A DNA stretch of 61,934 bases from positions 1-61,934 of the forward strand of contig JAZNQL010000036.1 of the NCBI GenBank assembly GCA_045590155.1, read 5' to 3'. The notes beneath the pieces were generated by a model. It worked only from the letters and a program-made list of their open reading frames with translations, was not told the origin of the DNA and ran no database searches. This document shows positions 22,638-32,050 of this stretch, piece after piece (positions within the stretch are counted from its first letter, which is position 1; the number at the start of each line of letters is the position of its first letter). The translations under genes and the position numbers were made by a program. The stretch is from JAZNQL01 sp045590155 (lineage in GTDB: Bacteria > Bacillota > Clostridia > UMGS1883 > UMGS1540).

Positions 22638-24800
22638 TTAGTGTGCACGCGACACGTTATATACACCCGAAATGGAACAAAGACGTTTCATCAAACTGTC
22701 AAGTTGCGAGAGCTCTGTAACCTCAACCGTAAGGGAAATAATTGCCATTTTGCGTTTTGTTGCATGGCTGTTTAAATTGCTGATAGGAATTTTATGTTCT
22801 GAAATAGCGGTAACAATATCTGCAAGCAATCCCGTTCTGTCGTTAGATTCAATATGAATATCACAAGGATATGTTCCCTTTTCTTCAACGCTTATCCAGT
22901 TTGTTTTTATAAGTCTTCCAATCTCTTCCTGCGAAAGGTTCGAATGACTTATATTGATACAATCGCTTCTGTGTACGGTAACCCCTCTTCCTTTTGTAAT
23001 AAATCCAACTATGGGATCTCCCGGAAGTGGCGTACAACACCTTGCCATTCTTATAAGACAGTTATCAAGACCGTCAACCTCTATATTTGTGTTGTTTCTC
23101 TTTCGTTTTACAGGCTCTGTGGCAACAGATTTATCTTCTTTTTTCTGTAATTCACCACTATAATCTGCAAGCCTTGCCGCAATTTTACCGGCAGTTATTG
23201 TGCCATATCCTATTGTGGCATACATATCCTCTAATGTTGCAAAGCTGTAACGTTTCAGGCAAGGTTCAATATATTCTTTTTTAAGCAAATCTGAAACATT
23301 GAATCCAAGATGCTTTATTTCTTTTTCTACGAGTTCTTTGCCTCGTTCGATATTTTCTTCTCTTCGTTCCTTTTTGAACCACTGATTTATTTTACTTCTT
23401 GCCTGTGTAGTTTTGCATATTTTAAGCCAGTCATGGCTTGGACCGTGAACCGACGAAGAAGTAAGAATATCGCATATATCTCCGGTTTTTAATGTGTAGT
23501 CAAGCGGAACAATTTTAGAGTTTACCTTTGCGCCCATCATTTTACTTCCAACACCCGAATGGATAGCAAAAGCAAAGTCAACCGGGGTTGAGCCCGCCGG
23601 AAGATTTATAACATCCCCTTTAGGAGTAAAAACAAAAACTTCATCTGCAAAAAGGTCGATTTTTAAAGTTCTCATAAACTCTTCATCATCGCTTATATCC
23701 TTTTGAGTTTCAAGCAATTGTCTTATCCATGCAAGCTTCGAGTCTTCCGAAGTGTTTTTTACATTTCCTTCTTTATATTTCCAATGTGCAGCAATACCGT
23801 GCTCTGCAGTTTTGTGCATATCGAATGTACGTATCTGTATTTCGCATGGGGTTCCTTCAGGACCTATAACAGTTGTATGAAGCGACTGATACATATTGGG
23901 TTTAGGCATTGCAATATAATCCTTAAACCTGCCAGGAATAGGTTTATACATTTCATGAACTATACCTAAAACAGCATAACAATCATTAACCGAATCAACT
24001 ATTATTCTTACTGCAAACAAATCGTAAATTTCATCAAGAGTTTTGTTCTGTGCGTACATTTTTCTGAAAATAGAATAAAAATGCTTTGCTCTTCCCTGAA
24101 TTTCGAAATGAATATTCATTTCAGAAACTTTGTTATACAGTTCCTTTTTAATATCCTCAATATATAATTCTCTTTCGTTACGCTTTTTGTTTATGCTTTC
24201 AACAATTTCATAATAGGCAACAGAGTCCAGATGCCGAAGAGCTAAATCTTCAAGTTCCCATTTGATTGCCGAAATACCTAGTCTGTGTGCCAAAGGTGCA
24301 TACACATCCATAGTTTCCTTTGATTTTAAAAGCCTTTTTTCAGGCGGCATATTGTTCAAAGTACGCATATTGTGAAGTCTGTCGGCAAGCTTAATAAAAA
24401 TAACTCTTACATCCTTTGCCATAGCAAGGAACATTTTACGCAAACTTTCTATTTGCTGGTCCTCTTTTGTTACAAAACTTAATTTATCAAGCTTTGTAAC
24501 ACCTTCTACAATAAGAGCTACGTCTTCCCCAAATTCCCTTTTTATTTCTTCGTAGCTGGTTTCAGTATCTTCTATAACATCGTGAAGCAATGCAGCAACA
24601 ATAGCCTGAGTGTCAAGCTCAAGCTCTGCTACAATATAAGCTACCTCAAGAGGATGAATTATATAAGGTTCGCCCGATTCACGCTTTTGTTTCTTGTGCA
24701 TATTTGAAGCACATTCATATGCACGCTCAATCATTTCAAAATCGGCGTTCGGGTTATATTGTTCAATTTTTTTAATTAACGCTTGAAAATCGTGTTGCAT
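22638..24800 (-). CDS. relA: Bifunctional (p)ppGpp synthetase/hydrolase RelA/SpoT
   Basis: Makes and degrades the stringent-response alarmone (p)ppGpp. At 720 aa it is the normal Rel length. Domains in order are: HD hydrolase with HDVIEDT at about 73-79; the synthetase with RFKDYIAMPKPNMYQSLHT near 290-310; TGS near 390-450; and a C-terminal ACT domain (last about 75 residues). Both catalytic halves look intact, so it should be bifunctional. It is 3 nt after recJ. In Bacillus apt lies between recJ and relA; here apt is absent. Confidence 0.97.
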   Translation of the reverse strand: MQHDFQALIKKIEQYNPNADFEMIERAYECASNMHKKQKRESGEPYIIHPLEVAYIVAELELDTQAIVAALLHDVIEDTETSYEEIKREFGEDVALIVEGVTKLDKLSFVTKEDQQIESLRKMFLAMAKDVRVIFIKLADRLHNMRTLNNMPPEKRLLKSKETMDVYAPLAHRLGISAIKWELEDLALRHLDSVAYYEIVESINKKRNERELYIEDIKKELYNKVSEMNIHFEIQGRAKHFYSIFRKMYAQNKTLDEIYDLFAVRIIVDSVNDCYAVLGIVHEMYKPIPGRFKDYIAMPKPNMYQSLHTTVIGPEGTPCEIQIRTFDMHKTAEHGIAAHWKYKEGNVKNTSEDSKLAWIRQLLETQKDISDDEEFMRTLKIDLFADEVFVFTPKGDVINLPAGSTPVDFAFAIHSGVGSKMMGAKVNSKIVPLDYTLKTGDICDILTSSSVHGPSHDWLKICKTTQARSKINQWFKKERREENIERGKELVEKEIKHLGFNVSDLLKKEYIEPCLKRYSFATLEDMYATIGYGTITAGKIAARLADYSGELQKKEDKSVATEPVKRKRNNTNIEVDGLDNCLIRMARCCTPLPGDPIVGFITKGRGVTVHRSDCINISHSNLSQEEIGRLIKTNWISVEEKGTYPCDIHIESNDRTGLLADIVTAISEHKIPISNLNSHATKRKMAIISLTVEVTELSQLDSLMKRLCSISGVYNVSRAH

Positions 24801-24803
24801 TTT

Positions 24804-26492
24804 TCACCTTTTTCTTATATCTGTAATATTAAGTTGCGGTAAAAGCATATAATTATAGCTGTTTTTCACAAGTTCGCCCGCAACATCAACCGTATCTCCT
24901 ATGTTTATTTCGTCTTTTAAATGCCCAAATCTGAACCCTGCACAGTCAAGCCATTTAAGTCCTCTTCTGACCTTTATGAATATATGCTTTTCGTCACGGC
25001 TTACTCTTATATTTGTAACCGTTGCATTCATAAGAGCAAAAACTGGAGGCTTATTCTTTTCTCCGTATGGCTCTAAAACAGCTGTTTCGTTTGCAAAATC
25101 TATAAGATTTTTTTCTAATGGCAATTCAAGGTCTATATTTACACAAGGCTCTAAAATCGCTTCGGCATTTGCATCTGCATAAGCGTTCATCATTTTTTCA
25201 ATTTCTTTTTCGTTTTCACGTTTTATTGTTATACCCGCCGCCGATGCATGCCCGCCGAATTTTTCTATAAGATGAGCCGATTCACAAAGTGCCTCAAAAA
25301 GATTAAATCCTTCAACCGCTCTTCCAGAACCGTTACCGCTTTCGCCCTCGTAAGATATAAGTAAAACAGTTTTATTGTACTGTTCGCAAAGTTGTGAAGC
25401 TGTTATACCTATAACTCCCTGATGCCATCCGTCGCCACCAACAATAATAACTTTTTTGTCAGCAATATCGTCACGGGATTCTATCTTTTCTACTGCTTCC
25501 TGAAGAATTTGCTGACCAAGTTCTTTTCTGTGAGTATTCAAAACATTTAATTGTTCAGCAAGCTCTGCCGCCTTTTCTTCATCTTCTGTAAGCAAAAGTT
25601 CAGCCGCAACAGCAGCATTGTCTACTCTTCCTGCTGCATTAAGTCTTGGTGCAATGCTAAACCCTATCTGTCCCGAGGTTATTGTTTTATAATCTATTCC
25701 CGCATTTTCGCATACAGCTTTAAATCCTACCGACGGCATCTTTTTTATTTTTCTCATTCCAAAAGCCGAAATAGCTCTGTTTTCGCCTGTAAGCGGAACA
25801 ATGTCAGTTATTGTAGCCAAAGTTGCAAGGTCGCAGTAATCTGTTATTATTTTTCTTGTGTTGCCTTCAAGAGCACATAAAAGCTTAAAAACCACTCCCG
25901 CTCCTGCAAAATCCTTGTAAGGATATGTACAATCGCTTCTTTTAGGATTTACAACTGCTATTGCGTTGGGGAGCTCCCCTTCTATCGAATGGTGATCTGT
26001 AATAACAACGTCAATTCCCAGTGTCTTTGCATATTCAACTTCATTTATCGCAGATATTCCAGTATCAACCGTAATAATAAGCGAAGTCCCGTTTTTCGCA
26101 ATGCTGTCAAGAGCGTTATTGTTAACCCCATATCCATCACTCATGCGGAAAGGAATATAATAGTCGCACTCTGCTCCTTTCTCGCGAAGATACTTTACAA
26201 GCATAACCGTCGACGATACCCCATCAACGTCATAATCTCCGTATACAGTAATACGTTCTTTTGCCAAAATTGCATTTTCTATTCTGTAAACAGCCTTTCT
26301 CATATCTTTCATAGAAAAAGGGTCTGCGAGCATATCAATCTTTTCGTGCAAAAACGCATTTGCATTTTCTTTTTCTATTCCTCTTATTGCCAAAATCGAG
26401 GAAACTTCATGTGAAAGACCTGTTGCAAGTTCTATTTCTTTTATTTTCTCCTTATCTGCATTTTCATACAATAAATTCCATCTTTTGTTCAA
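24804..26492 (-). CDS. recJ: Single-stranded-DNA-specific exonuclease RecJ
   Basis: 5'-3' ssDNA exonuclease of recombination and mismatch repair. The 562-aa protein carries the DHH phosphoesterase motifs YGDYDVDGVSS near residue 82, ITDHHS near 163, and the DHHA1 motif GGHASAAG near 420, all with metal-binding residues present. The start is a TTG at 26492, with AGGAT 8 nt upstream; no ATG or GTG is available in frame. It heads a five-gene unit behind the promoter at 26525-26553. Confidence 0.95.
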   Translation of the reverse strand: MNKRWNLLYENADKEKIKEIELATGLSHEVSSILAIRGIEKENANAFLHEKIDMLADPFSMKDMRKAVYRIENAILAKERITVYGDYDVDGVSSTVMLVKYLREKGAECDYYIPFRMSDGYGVNNNALDSIAKNGTSLIITVDTGISAINEVEYAKTLGIDVVITDHHSIEGELPNAIAVVNPKRSDCTYPYKDFAGAGVVFKLLCALEGNTRKIITDYCDLATLATITDIVPLTGENRAISAFGMRKIKKMPSVGFKAVCENAGIDYKTITSGQIGFSIAPRLNAAGRVDNAAVAAELLLTEDEEKAAELAEQLNVLNTHRKELGQQILQEAVEKIESRDDIADKKVIIVGGDGWHQGVIGITASQLCEQYNKTVLLISYEGESGNGSGRAVEGFNLFEALCESAHLIEKFGGHASAAGITIKRENEKEIEKMMNAYADANAEAILEPCVNIDLELPLEKNLIDFANETAVLEPYGEKNKPPVFALMNATVTNIRVSRDEKHIFIKVRRGLKWLDCAGFRFGHLKDEINIGDTVDVAGELVKNSYNYMLLPQLNITDIRKR

Positions 26493-26524
26493 AATAACAC
26501 ATCCTAAAAATTCTTTATTAAAAT

Positions 26525-26553
26525 ATTATATCATTAAATAAAAAAAAATACAA
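26525..26553 (-). promoter_or_regulatory. Sigma-A promoter of recJ-relA-radA unit
   Basis: On the minus strand TTGTAT (26548-26553), 17-nt spacer, TATAAT (26525-26530). It is divergent from the metA promoter, whose -35 is 18 nt away. Confidence 0.75.
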
Positions 26554-26571
26554 TCTTTTTATTTATTGATA

Positions 26572-26600
26572 TTGAAAATAATTGTGTTATTTGGTATAAT
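26572..26600 (+). promoter_or_regulatory. Sigma-A promoter of metA
   Basis: TTGAAA (26572-26577), 17-nt spacer, TATAAT (26595-26600). The leader is only about 30 nt, so there is no room for the S-box (SAM) riboswitch often found on methionine genes. Confidence 0.85.
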
Positions 26601-26639
26601 AATATAAATAAAATTTTCCAGACGAAAAGAGGTATGACT

Positions 26640-27557
26640 ATGCCTATAAAAATTCCCGACAAATTACCCGCAACCAGAGCGATGAAAAGCGAAAACATTT
26701 TTGTAATGACAGAAAAAAGAGCACAAAAGCAGGACATACGTCCTTTAAGCATAGCTGTTTTTAATCTTATGCCTACAAAAATTGCAACAGAAACACAGCT
26801 TGTTCGTGCTTTAAGTAATTCCCCCCTTCAGGTGGAGCTTGTTTTGTTGCACACTAAAACACATCAGTCAAAAAATACAGCAGAAGAACATCTTAAAACT
26901 TTTTATAAAACTTTTGACGATGTAAAGGATGAAAAGTTTGACGGACTTATTATAACAGGTGCACCCGTAGAGCTTATGGATTTTACAGAGGTTGATTACT
27001 GGGAGGAACTTACTGCTGTTATGGAATGGTCTAAAACCCATGTAACAAGCACATTACATATATGCTGGGCAGCACAGGCTGGCTTGTATTACCATTATGG
27101 CATAGAAAAATATACACTTCCCGAAAAAGTTTTCGGCGTATTTTCTCATAAGGTTTTACGACCCAAAGCAAAACTTCTTTGCGGATTTGATGATTATTTT
27201 TATGCTCCCCATTCACGTTATACCCAAGTGAATGTAGATCAGGTAAAAGAAAACCATGATCTTAAAATTCTTGCTTCCTCAAAAGAAGTAGGTCCTTATC
27301 TTATAGCTTCAAAAACAGGTAAAAACGTTTTTTGTATAGGACATTCCGAGTATGATGCCGACACTCTTCATTCGGAATATGTGCGTGATATGAAAAAGGG
27401 GCTCTCCACTCCTATGCCAAAAAATTATTATAAAAACGATGACCCCTCACGTGCTCCCGTTGTAAACTGGCGTGCACATTCAAACCTTCTTTTTACAAAC
27501 TGGCTTAACTATTATGTATATCAGATTACACCTTACGATTTAAATACCATAGGTTAA
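26640..27557 (+). CDS. metA: Homoserine O-acetyltransferase (MetA family)
   Basis: Activates homoserine for methionine synthesis. The 305-aa protein aligns over its whole length with MetA, from PIKIPDKLPA to LLFTNWLNYYVYQITPYDL. The catalytic Cys is in CWAAQA (about residue 142) and the His and Glu in GHSEYD (about 235-237). Position 111 is Glu (GAPVELMDF), where acetyl-CoA-using MetA proteins have Glu and succinyl-CoA users such as E. coli have Gly; so O-acetylhomoserine is the predicted product. ATG 26640 is preferred over 26634, since AAGAGG is then about 6 nt away. It is a single-gene unit with its own promoter and terminator. Confidence 0.94.
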   Translation: MPIKIPDKLPATRAMKSENIFVMTEKRAQKQDIRPLSIAVFNLMPTKIATETQLVRALSNSPLQVELVLLHTKTHQSKNTAEEHLKTFYKTFDDVKDEKFDGLIITGAPVELMDFTEVDYWEELTAVMEWSKTHVTSTLHICWAAQAGLYYHYGIEKYTLPEKVFGVFSHKVLRPKAKLLCGFDDYFYAPHSRYTQVNVDQVKENHDLKILASSKEVGPYLIASKTGKNVFCIGHSEYDADTLHSEYVRDMKKGLSTPMPKNYYKNDDPSRAPVVNWRAHSNLLFTNWLNYYVYQITPYDLNTIG

Positions 27558-27562
27558 TCAAT

Positions 27563-27596
27563 AAAAAAACTGCAAGTCACAGCTTGCAGTTTTTTT
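27563..27596. terminator. Bidirectional terminator between metA and the acyl-CoA synthetase gene
   Basis: Arms 27563-27576 and 27583-27596 pair fully (core ACTGCAAG/CTTGCAGT) with A7 and T7 flanks. It serves both metA (plus) and the end of the long minus-strand gene cluster. Confidence 0.92.
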
Positions 27597-27597
27597 A

Positions 27598-29307
27598 TTA
27601 TATATCTTTTTTAATTTTAAATCTCATTATTTTCTTTGAAGTGTTCTTTTCGAATTCCACTTCACGGATTTTTACCCTGTCAACCTTTTTATAAGGCGGC
27701 ATACGATGATTTATCTTGATTATTTCTGTTTCAAAATATTTCTGATAATCTGTTACATTATGCATTTTCAATGTTTCTTCATCAGGGAAAATTTCTGCAA
27801 CTATAACATCACGGTTTGCTTTGTTGTCGCTTGCACCTGCGTAAACAACAACTTCTCCTACTCCCGAAATACCCTGTATTTCTTTTTCAATTTCTTCGGG
27901 ATAAACATTTTTGCCGTTTGAAAGAATTATCATATTTTTAACTCTTCCTGTTATGTAAAGCCAGCCGTGTTTGTCAAATTTTCCGTAGTCACCTGTTTTA
28001 AAGAAACCATCTTCATCAAAAGCTGCGGCAGTTGCCTCTGGATTTTTAAAGTATCCAAGCATAACATTTGGACCCTTTACGCATATTTCCCCTTCCCCAT
28101 TTTCGTCGGGATTTGCAATTTTTACTTCTTCATCAAGAATCGGAATTCCAACGCTTCCCTTTTCCTGATGTTCGTTTCTGTTACAGGAAATAAGAGGCGA
28201 ACATTCCGTAATTCCATAGCCGTTTAAAATTGTAATCCCTATTCCGTCAAAAAAGTCAATTATCTTCTGGTTTAATGCTGCACCGCCCGAAATAATAAGA
28301 CTTAAGTTTCCACCAAATACCTTATGAATATCCTTGAAAAACTTTCTCCTCAAATCTATTCTAAAAAGTCTTAAAAAGTTGCTTACTTTGATTAAAAACT
28401 TCATTCCGGCAAGCTTTCCGCTCTTTTCAGCAGAGTGTATTATTTTCTTATAAAAGCTTTCAACAAACAGCGGAACCACAGTAAGATGCCCAGGCTTTTC
28501 GTTTTGAAGTTCTGTTGTTATATATCTTAAACCGCTCGAAAGATATACACCAGACCCTTGAGCAAAGTGACCTATCAAAGTTATTGTAGAACCGAACGTA
28601 TGATGCAAAGGTAAAACATTTACCGTTTTTCTTGTAATTGCAAAGTTATACATACCGTTTGTCATATCAAGACACATACCTTTTTGCGATAGCATTACAC
28701 CCTTGCTGTTACCTGTTGTTCCCGATGTAAATACTATGGCAGAAAGCTTTTCGGGGTCAATTTCTGCATCGTAATAAATGTTGTTACCGTCTGCAAAGCT
28801 TTTTGCCCCTCTTTCCTTTATGTGTGCAAAAGTATCGTCTGCATCTTCATCATCAGAAAAGGCTATGTATTCTTTTACAGTTGTAAGTTCGTCTTTTAAA
28901 TTAAATAATTTTTCCTTAACATCGCTGCCGTAAAAAACATATTCGCACTCTGCAGAATTTATAATATTAGCTAAATCGGCAGGTACACACTCTTTGTCAA
29001 TGGGCACTAAAACCATTCCCATTGCTATTGCAGATAAATATATTAAGCACCACTCATAACAGTTCTGACCGATCAGAGCGGCTGTTTTTCCGTTCATTTC
29101 AAGATTTCGCACTTCAGTACCAAAATCTCTCATATCATTTTTTACCTGTGTATAAGTAAGTCTTACAATTTCTTCATCTCTTGGGTTTTTCTTAAACGAA
29201 AATGCGATATCATCGGGATATTTTTTTGCTACATTTTCTGCCATATCACGAAAATCACGCATTTTAGTTGTTTCATAAAGCGGATAAACTCTTTTTTTGG
29301 TGTTCAT
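27598..29307 (-). CDS. AMP-binding long-chain fatty acid-CoA ligase-like protein
   Basis: A 569-aa member of the ANL adenylate-forming family, resembling FadD-type acyl-CoA synthetases: fatty acid plus ATP and CoA to acyl-CoA. The P-loop FTSGTTGNSKGV is near residue 192, the second core motif NGYGITECSP near 362, DGFFKTGDYGKFD near 430 and the C-terminal hinge GRVKNMIILSNGKNVYPEEIE near 450. The AMP-binding and swinging C-terminal domains are complete. It is the last gene of the cluster, 41 nt after the unknown 478-aa gene. Acyl-ACP ligase activity is an alternative. Confidence 0.88.
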   Translation of the reverse strand: MNTKKRVYPLYETTKMRDFRDMAENVAKKYPDDIAFSFKKNPRDEEIVRLTYTQVKNDMRDFGTEVRNLEMNGKTAALIGQNCYEWCLIYLSAIAMGMVLVPIDKECVPADLANIINSAECEYVFYGSDVKEKLFNLKDELTTVKEYIAFSDDEDADDTFAHIKERGAKSFADGNNIYYDAEIDPEKLSAIVFTSGTTGNSKGVMLSQKGMCLDMTNGMYNFAITRKTVNVLPLHHTFGSTITLIGHFAQGSGVYLSSGLRYITTELQNEKPGHLTVVPLFVESFYKKIIHSAEKSGKLAGMKFLIKVSNFLRLFRIDLRRKFFKDIHKVFGGNLSLIISGGAALNQKIIDFFDGIGITILNGYGITECSPLISCNRNEHQEKGSVGIPILDEEVKIANPDENGEGEICVKGPNVMLGYFKNPEATAAAFDEDGFFKTGDYGKFDKHGWLYITGRVKNMIILSNGKNVYPEEIEKEIQGISGVGEVVVYAGASDNKANRDVIVAEIFPDEETLKMHNVTDYQKYFETEIIKINHRMPPYKKVDRVKIREVEFEKNTSKKIMRFKIKKDI

Positions 29308-29348
29308 TATGTTCTCCTTAAAAATTTATCTTTTTTGTATTTTATGCA

Positions 29349-30785
29349 CTACTGTTCTTTTATTAACACTGCATATCCTTTTTTTCCACTTATAATGGTT
29401 TTGTTTCCTTGTTTTTCAACTTTAACCCGGTCGCTTTTTTCAAAAATGGTAACATCTTCACAAAGTTCTTTTTGTCCTTCTCCAAAAAAATCTATATAAA
29501 TGTATGTGGTTTTGCCGTATGTAACTCTGTATTCTGATACACTTCCCAAAACATCAAAATATTTTTTATATCCTACTCCTCGTGCCGTCTTCATACGAGA
29601 GCCTTCTTTGAATCTCGGATATGTTTTTCTCGTTCTGTAAAAAAGCACAGCAGAGTTTATATTATTTTTTCTTACAGAAGGTTCTCCTTCATACACAGGC
29701 AAAAATCCACCCGCAAACCCGGCTATAATTTTGCCGCTTGAGTCTTTAATGAAATCTATTTGCCTGTCGGGCGGCGAGTTGGGGTTTTCCCATGTATCGG
29801 GAGTGCTCATAAACTCGTGCGGATAATTTTCCATATCAGTATCGCAAGGAACCGAAAAGTCATATCTCACACCGTTATACTCAAAAGGCTTTTGTTTTGG
29901 GATATATCTATAAATTCCTTTGCCATAGTTGCATTTTTCCTGATACATAATTCCCATACAAATCGAAAAATCAACACAGCTCAAATTCTGATAATCAAAA
30001 TCAACTAAAATTGTCCCATCGTCATCTATTCTATAAATAACTTTGCCTCTTGCCATTGTTTTACCTACTCCGAGGTAAGGATTGCTTTTAAAGCCCTCTT
30101 TTGGTCTTAATTTACGCAAAGCATCCGGCATTGTAGCCTGATTTATCAAATCAAACTCGTGCACTATTTCAAGTGCATCAATATCTTTTGCTTCGAAAAA
30201 CTCACGTTTTCTCTGTCCGTCTTTTATTGAATATATTTCTTTTTTTGTATGCTTTACAGAAGGCTGAATTTGATTATTCGGCGACTGCTTTTCTATAATT
30301 ATATCCTCTTTATGTTTTCCGTGACTTACATATGTAAGATTACCCAAAATCTCACTTTTAAAAGCGTAATCAACTTCTGATTCTCCGATGTTTTCTGATA
30401 TAAACATAAGTACATTTTCCGAAAGAACTCGTAATAATGTCCACTTTGTTCCCTCTTCATCTTTCCACAAAGATGCAACGTCGGAAATATCTTTTCCGTG
30501 AGAGGTGCTTGTTACAACATTTCCGCAACACCTTCCGTGATTACCGCCTGCAAAGTCGCCGTTTATCCATATTGGTATGGCTTCGTCAGTTGTAATTGCA
30601 AGAGGAATCTCAAAGTGCCACATATCAATACTGTTTTTTCTTTGTAATCCTGCACCTCGAAAATCGACAGGACTATTTGAATCAAACTGATAATCTTTGA
30701 TTCCTCTGAACATCTGTATTAAATCATATTTTTGTGAAAAACTTGTTTTTATAGAAAGTTCCTGTCCAAAAATTGAAAAATCCAT
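29349..30785 (-). CDS. Uncharacterised 478-aa protein
   Basis: I do not recognise this family. The 478-residue protein has no signal peptide or membrane span, so it should be cytosolic. Notable features are a Gly/His/Cys-rich stretch GDFAGGNHGRCCGN near residues 75-90, which looks like a possible active or metal-binding site, a Lys/Arg-rich middle (about 155-200), many aromatic beta-strand-like segments, and an acidic HEFMSTPDTWENPNSPPDRQ segment near 325-345. The overall look is of a beta-rich sugar-related enzyme or binding fold, which is only an impression. It lies 3 nt after thiN and precedes the acyl-CoA ligase, so it is expressed with a housekeeping cluster. ATG 30785 has AAAGGA 10-11 nt upstream. 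Confidence 0.75.
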   Translation of the reverse strand: MDFSIFGQELSIKTSFSQKYDLIQMFRGIKDYQFDSNSPVDFRGAGLQRKNSIDMWHFEIPLAITTDEAIPIWINGDFAGGNHGRCCGNVVTSTSHGKDISDVASLWKDEEGTKWTLLRVLSENVLMFISENIGESEVDYAFKSEILGNLTYVSHGKHKEDIIIEKQSPNNQIQPSVKHTKKEIYSIKDGQRKREFFEAKDIDALEIVHEFDLINQATMPDALRKLRPKEGFKSNPYLGVGKTMARGKVIYRIDDDGTILVDFDYQNLSCVDFSICMGIMYQEKCNYGKGIYRYIPKQKPFEYNGVRYDFSVPCDTDMENYPHEFMSTPDTWENPNSPPDRQIDFIKDSSGKIIAGFAGGFLPVYEGEPSVRKNNINSAVLFYRTRKTYPRFKEGSRMKTARGVGYKKYFDVLGSVSEYRVTYGKTTYIYIDFFGEGQKELCEDVTIFEKSDRVKVEKQGNKTIISGKKGYAVLIKEQ

Positions 30786-30788
30786 TTA

Positions 30789-31400
30789 TCAGTAGTCCTT
30801 TCTCGTTTCAAAAACCAAAACACATCTGTCTGTTTCAATTTTCGCCTTTTCGTCAACTATTTCATTGCTTATTCCGCGTATGCTTCCGGCAGGGATTTTT
30901 TCCTTGCATAGAGGGTATTTTGTTCCTTTTAATGTAATGGTAACATCTTCAAACACAGGGAACAAAGATAAAAACATATTTTCTTTTTTCACAATACAAT
31001 GTTTCCCGCAAAGAATGTAAACCTGCTCATTTTCCGAATAAAGTTTTGCATTTATTCCAAGATCATAAGCCTTTTTTAAAAGCAATATGTTTGCAAAAGA
31101 ATGGTCTCTTCTTTTCCCACCCAAAGCACCTAATATGATGACCTCACGAAAACCCTGTTCTTTGGCATACAAAAGCGCAAGTTCTGTATCAGTTTCGTCT
31201 TTTTCTGCTTTAAAGGTTATTTTTTTTATGTCAGAAGGTATATTTTTTATACTATCCATATCTCCAAGCAGAATGTCAGGCTCAATCTTTAACTTCAATG
31301 CGCTTTCATATCCCGAATCAGCACAGATTATAAAATCATCACATTCTGTTTTAAATGCAGAATCAACATCTGCGCCTGAAACAATTATTGCTCTTGCCAT
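30789..31400 (-). CDS. thiN: Thiamine pyrophosphokinase
   Basis: Transfers pyrophosphate from ATP to thiamine to make thiamine diphosphate. The 203-aa protein shows the catalytic-domain landmarks CADSGYESALKLKIEPDILLGDMDSI near residues 26-52 and DETDTELALLYA near 68-79, with the conserved Asp residues that bind Mg-ATP. A C-terminal thiamine-binding beta domain follows with SIRGISNEI. Its start overlaps the rpe stop as TAATG. The rsgA-rpe-thiN order is conserved in Firmicutes. Confidence 0.94.
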   Translation of the reverse strand: MARAIIVSGADVDSAFKTECDDFIICADSGYESALKLKIEPDILLGDMDSIKNIPSDIKKITFKAEKDETDTELALLYAKEQGFREVIILGALGGKRRDHSFANILLLKKAYDLGINAKLYSENEQVYILCGKHCIVKKENMFLSLFPVFEDVTITLKGTKYPLCKEKIPAGSIRGISNEIVDEKAKIETDRCVLVFETRKDY

Positions 31401-32050
31401 TATCTTTTAAACGCCTTTTCTTTTAATGTATCGACTGCTTTTTTGCGGTCTTCTGCATAGAAAACTCCGGCACCTGCAACTATAACATTCGCACCTGCCT
31501 CTGTTACTGCATAAATAGTTTCTTCGTTAATACCGCCATCAACCTCAAGGTCTTTATCAGGGCCTATCATTTCTCTTACTTCGCGTATTTTCGGTAACAT
31601 ATCAGGAATAAATTTCTGTGCAGTAAAACCGGGATTTACGGTCATAACCAAAACCATATCAACAAGATGTATAATATTTTTAAGCATAGCTGCGGGAGTT
31701 CCCGGATTTATAGCTACCCCTACCTTTAATCCAAGGTCGCGAATCTGCTGTAATGTTTTATAAATATGTGGGCAGGTTTCAAAATGCACAGTTATTAAAT
31801 CTGCACCCGCCTCTGCAAAAACATCTATGTATTTTTCGGGTTTTTCAATCATAAGATGAACGTCAAATAAAGCATTTGATGATTTTCTGATTGTCTTTAC
31901 AATTCCAGGTCCGAACGACATATTGGGAACGTAATGACCGTCCATAACGTCAATATGCAAATATTCTGCTCCTGCAAGTTCAACAGATTTAACTTCTTCT
32001 GCAAATTTACCAAAATCTGCCGCTAAAATTGATGGTGATATTTTTATCAT
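31400..32050 (-). CDS. rpe: Ribulose-phosphate 3-epimerase
   Basis: Interconverts ribulose 5-phosphate and xylulose 5-phosphate in the pentose phosphate pathway. The 216-aa TIM barrel has SILAADF at the N-terminus, HIDVMDGHYVPN near residue 32 with metal-binding His and Asp, VHLMIEKPE near 67, VMTVNPGF near 137 and the phosphate loop DGGINEET near 172. ATG 32050 overlaps the rsgA stop as ATGA. A GTG four codons upstream sits too close to the ribosome site to be the start. Confidence 0.96.
   Translation of the reverse strand: MIKISPSILAADFGKFAEEVKSVELAGAEYLHIDVMDGHYVPNMSFGPGIVKTIRKSSNALFDVHLMIEKPEKYIDVFAEAGADLITVHFETCPHIYKTLQQIRDLGLKVGVAINPGTPAAMLKNIIHLVDMVLVMTVNPGFTAQKFIPDMLPKIREVREMIGPDKDLEVDGGINEETIYAVTEAGANVIVAGAGVFYAEDRKKAVDTLKEKAFKR

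Noticed and set aside
26493..26639. S-box (SAM) riboswitch upstream of metA
   Set aside because: The leader after the consensus promoter is only about 30 nt and no four-way helix pattern is present.
29349..30785. Possibility that the 478-aa protein is a prophage or mobile-element gene
   Set aside because: Spacing, ribosome sites and base composition match its neighbours, and no integrase, repeat or tRNA junction flanks it.
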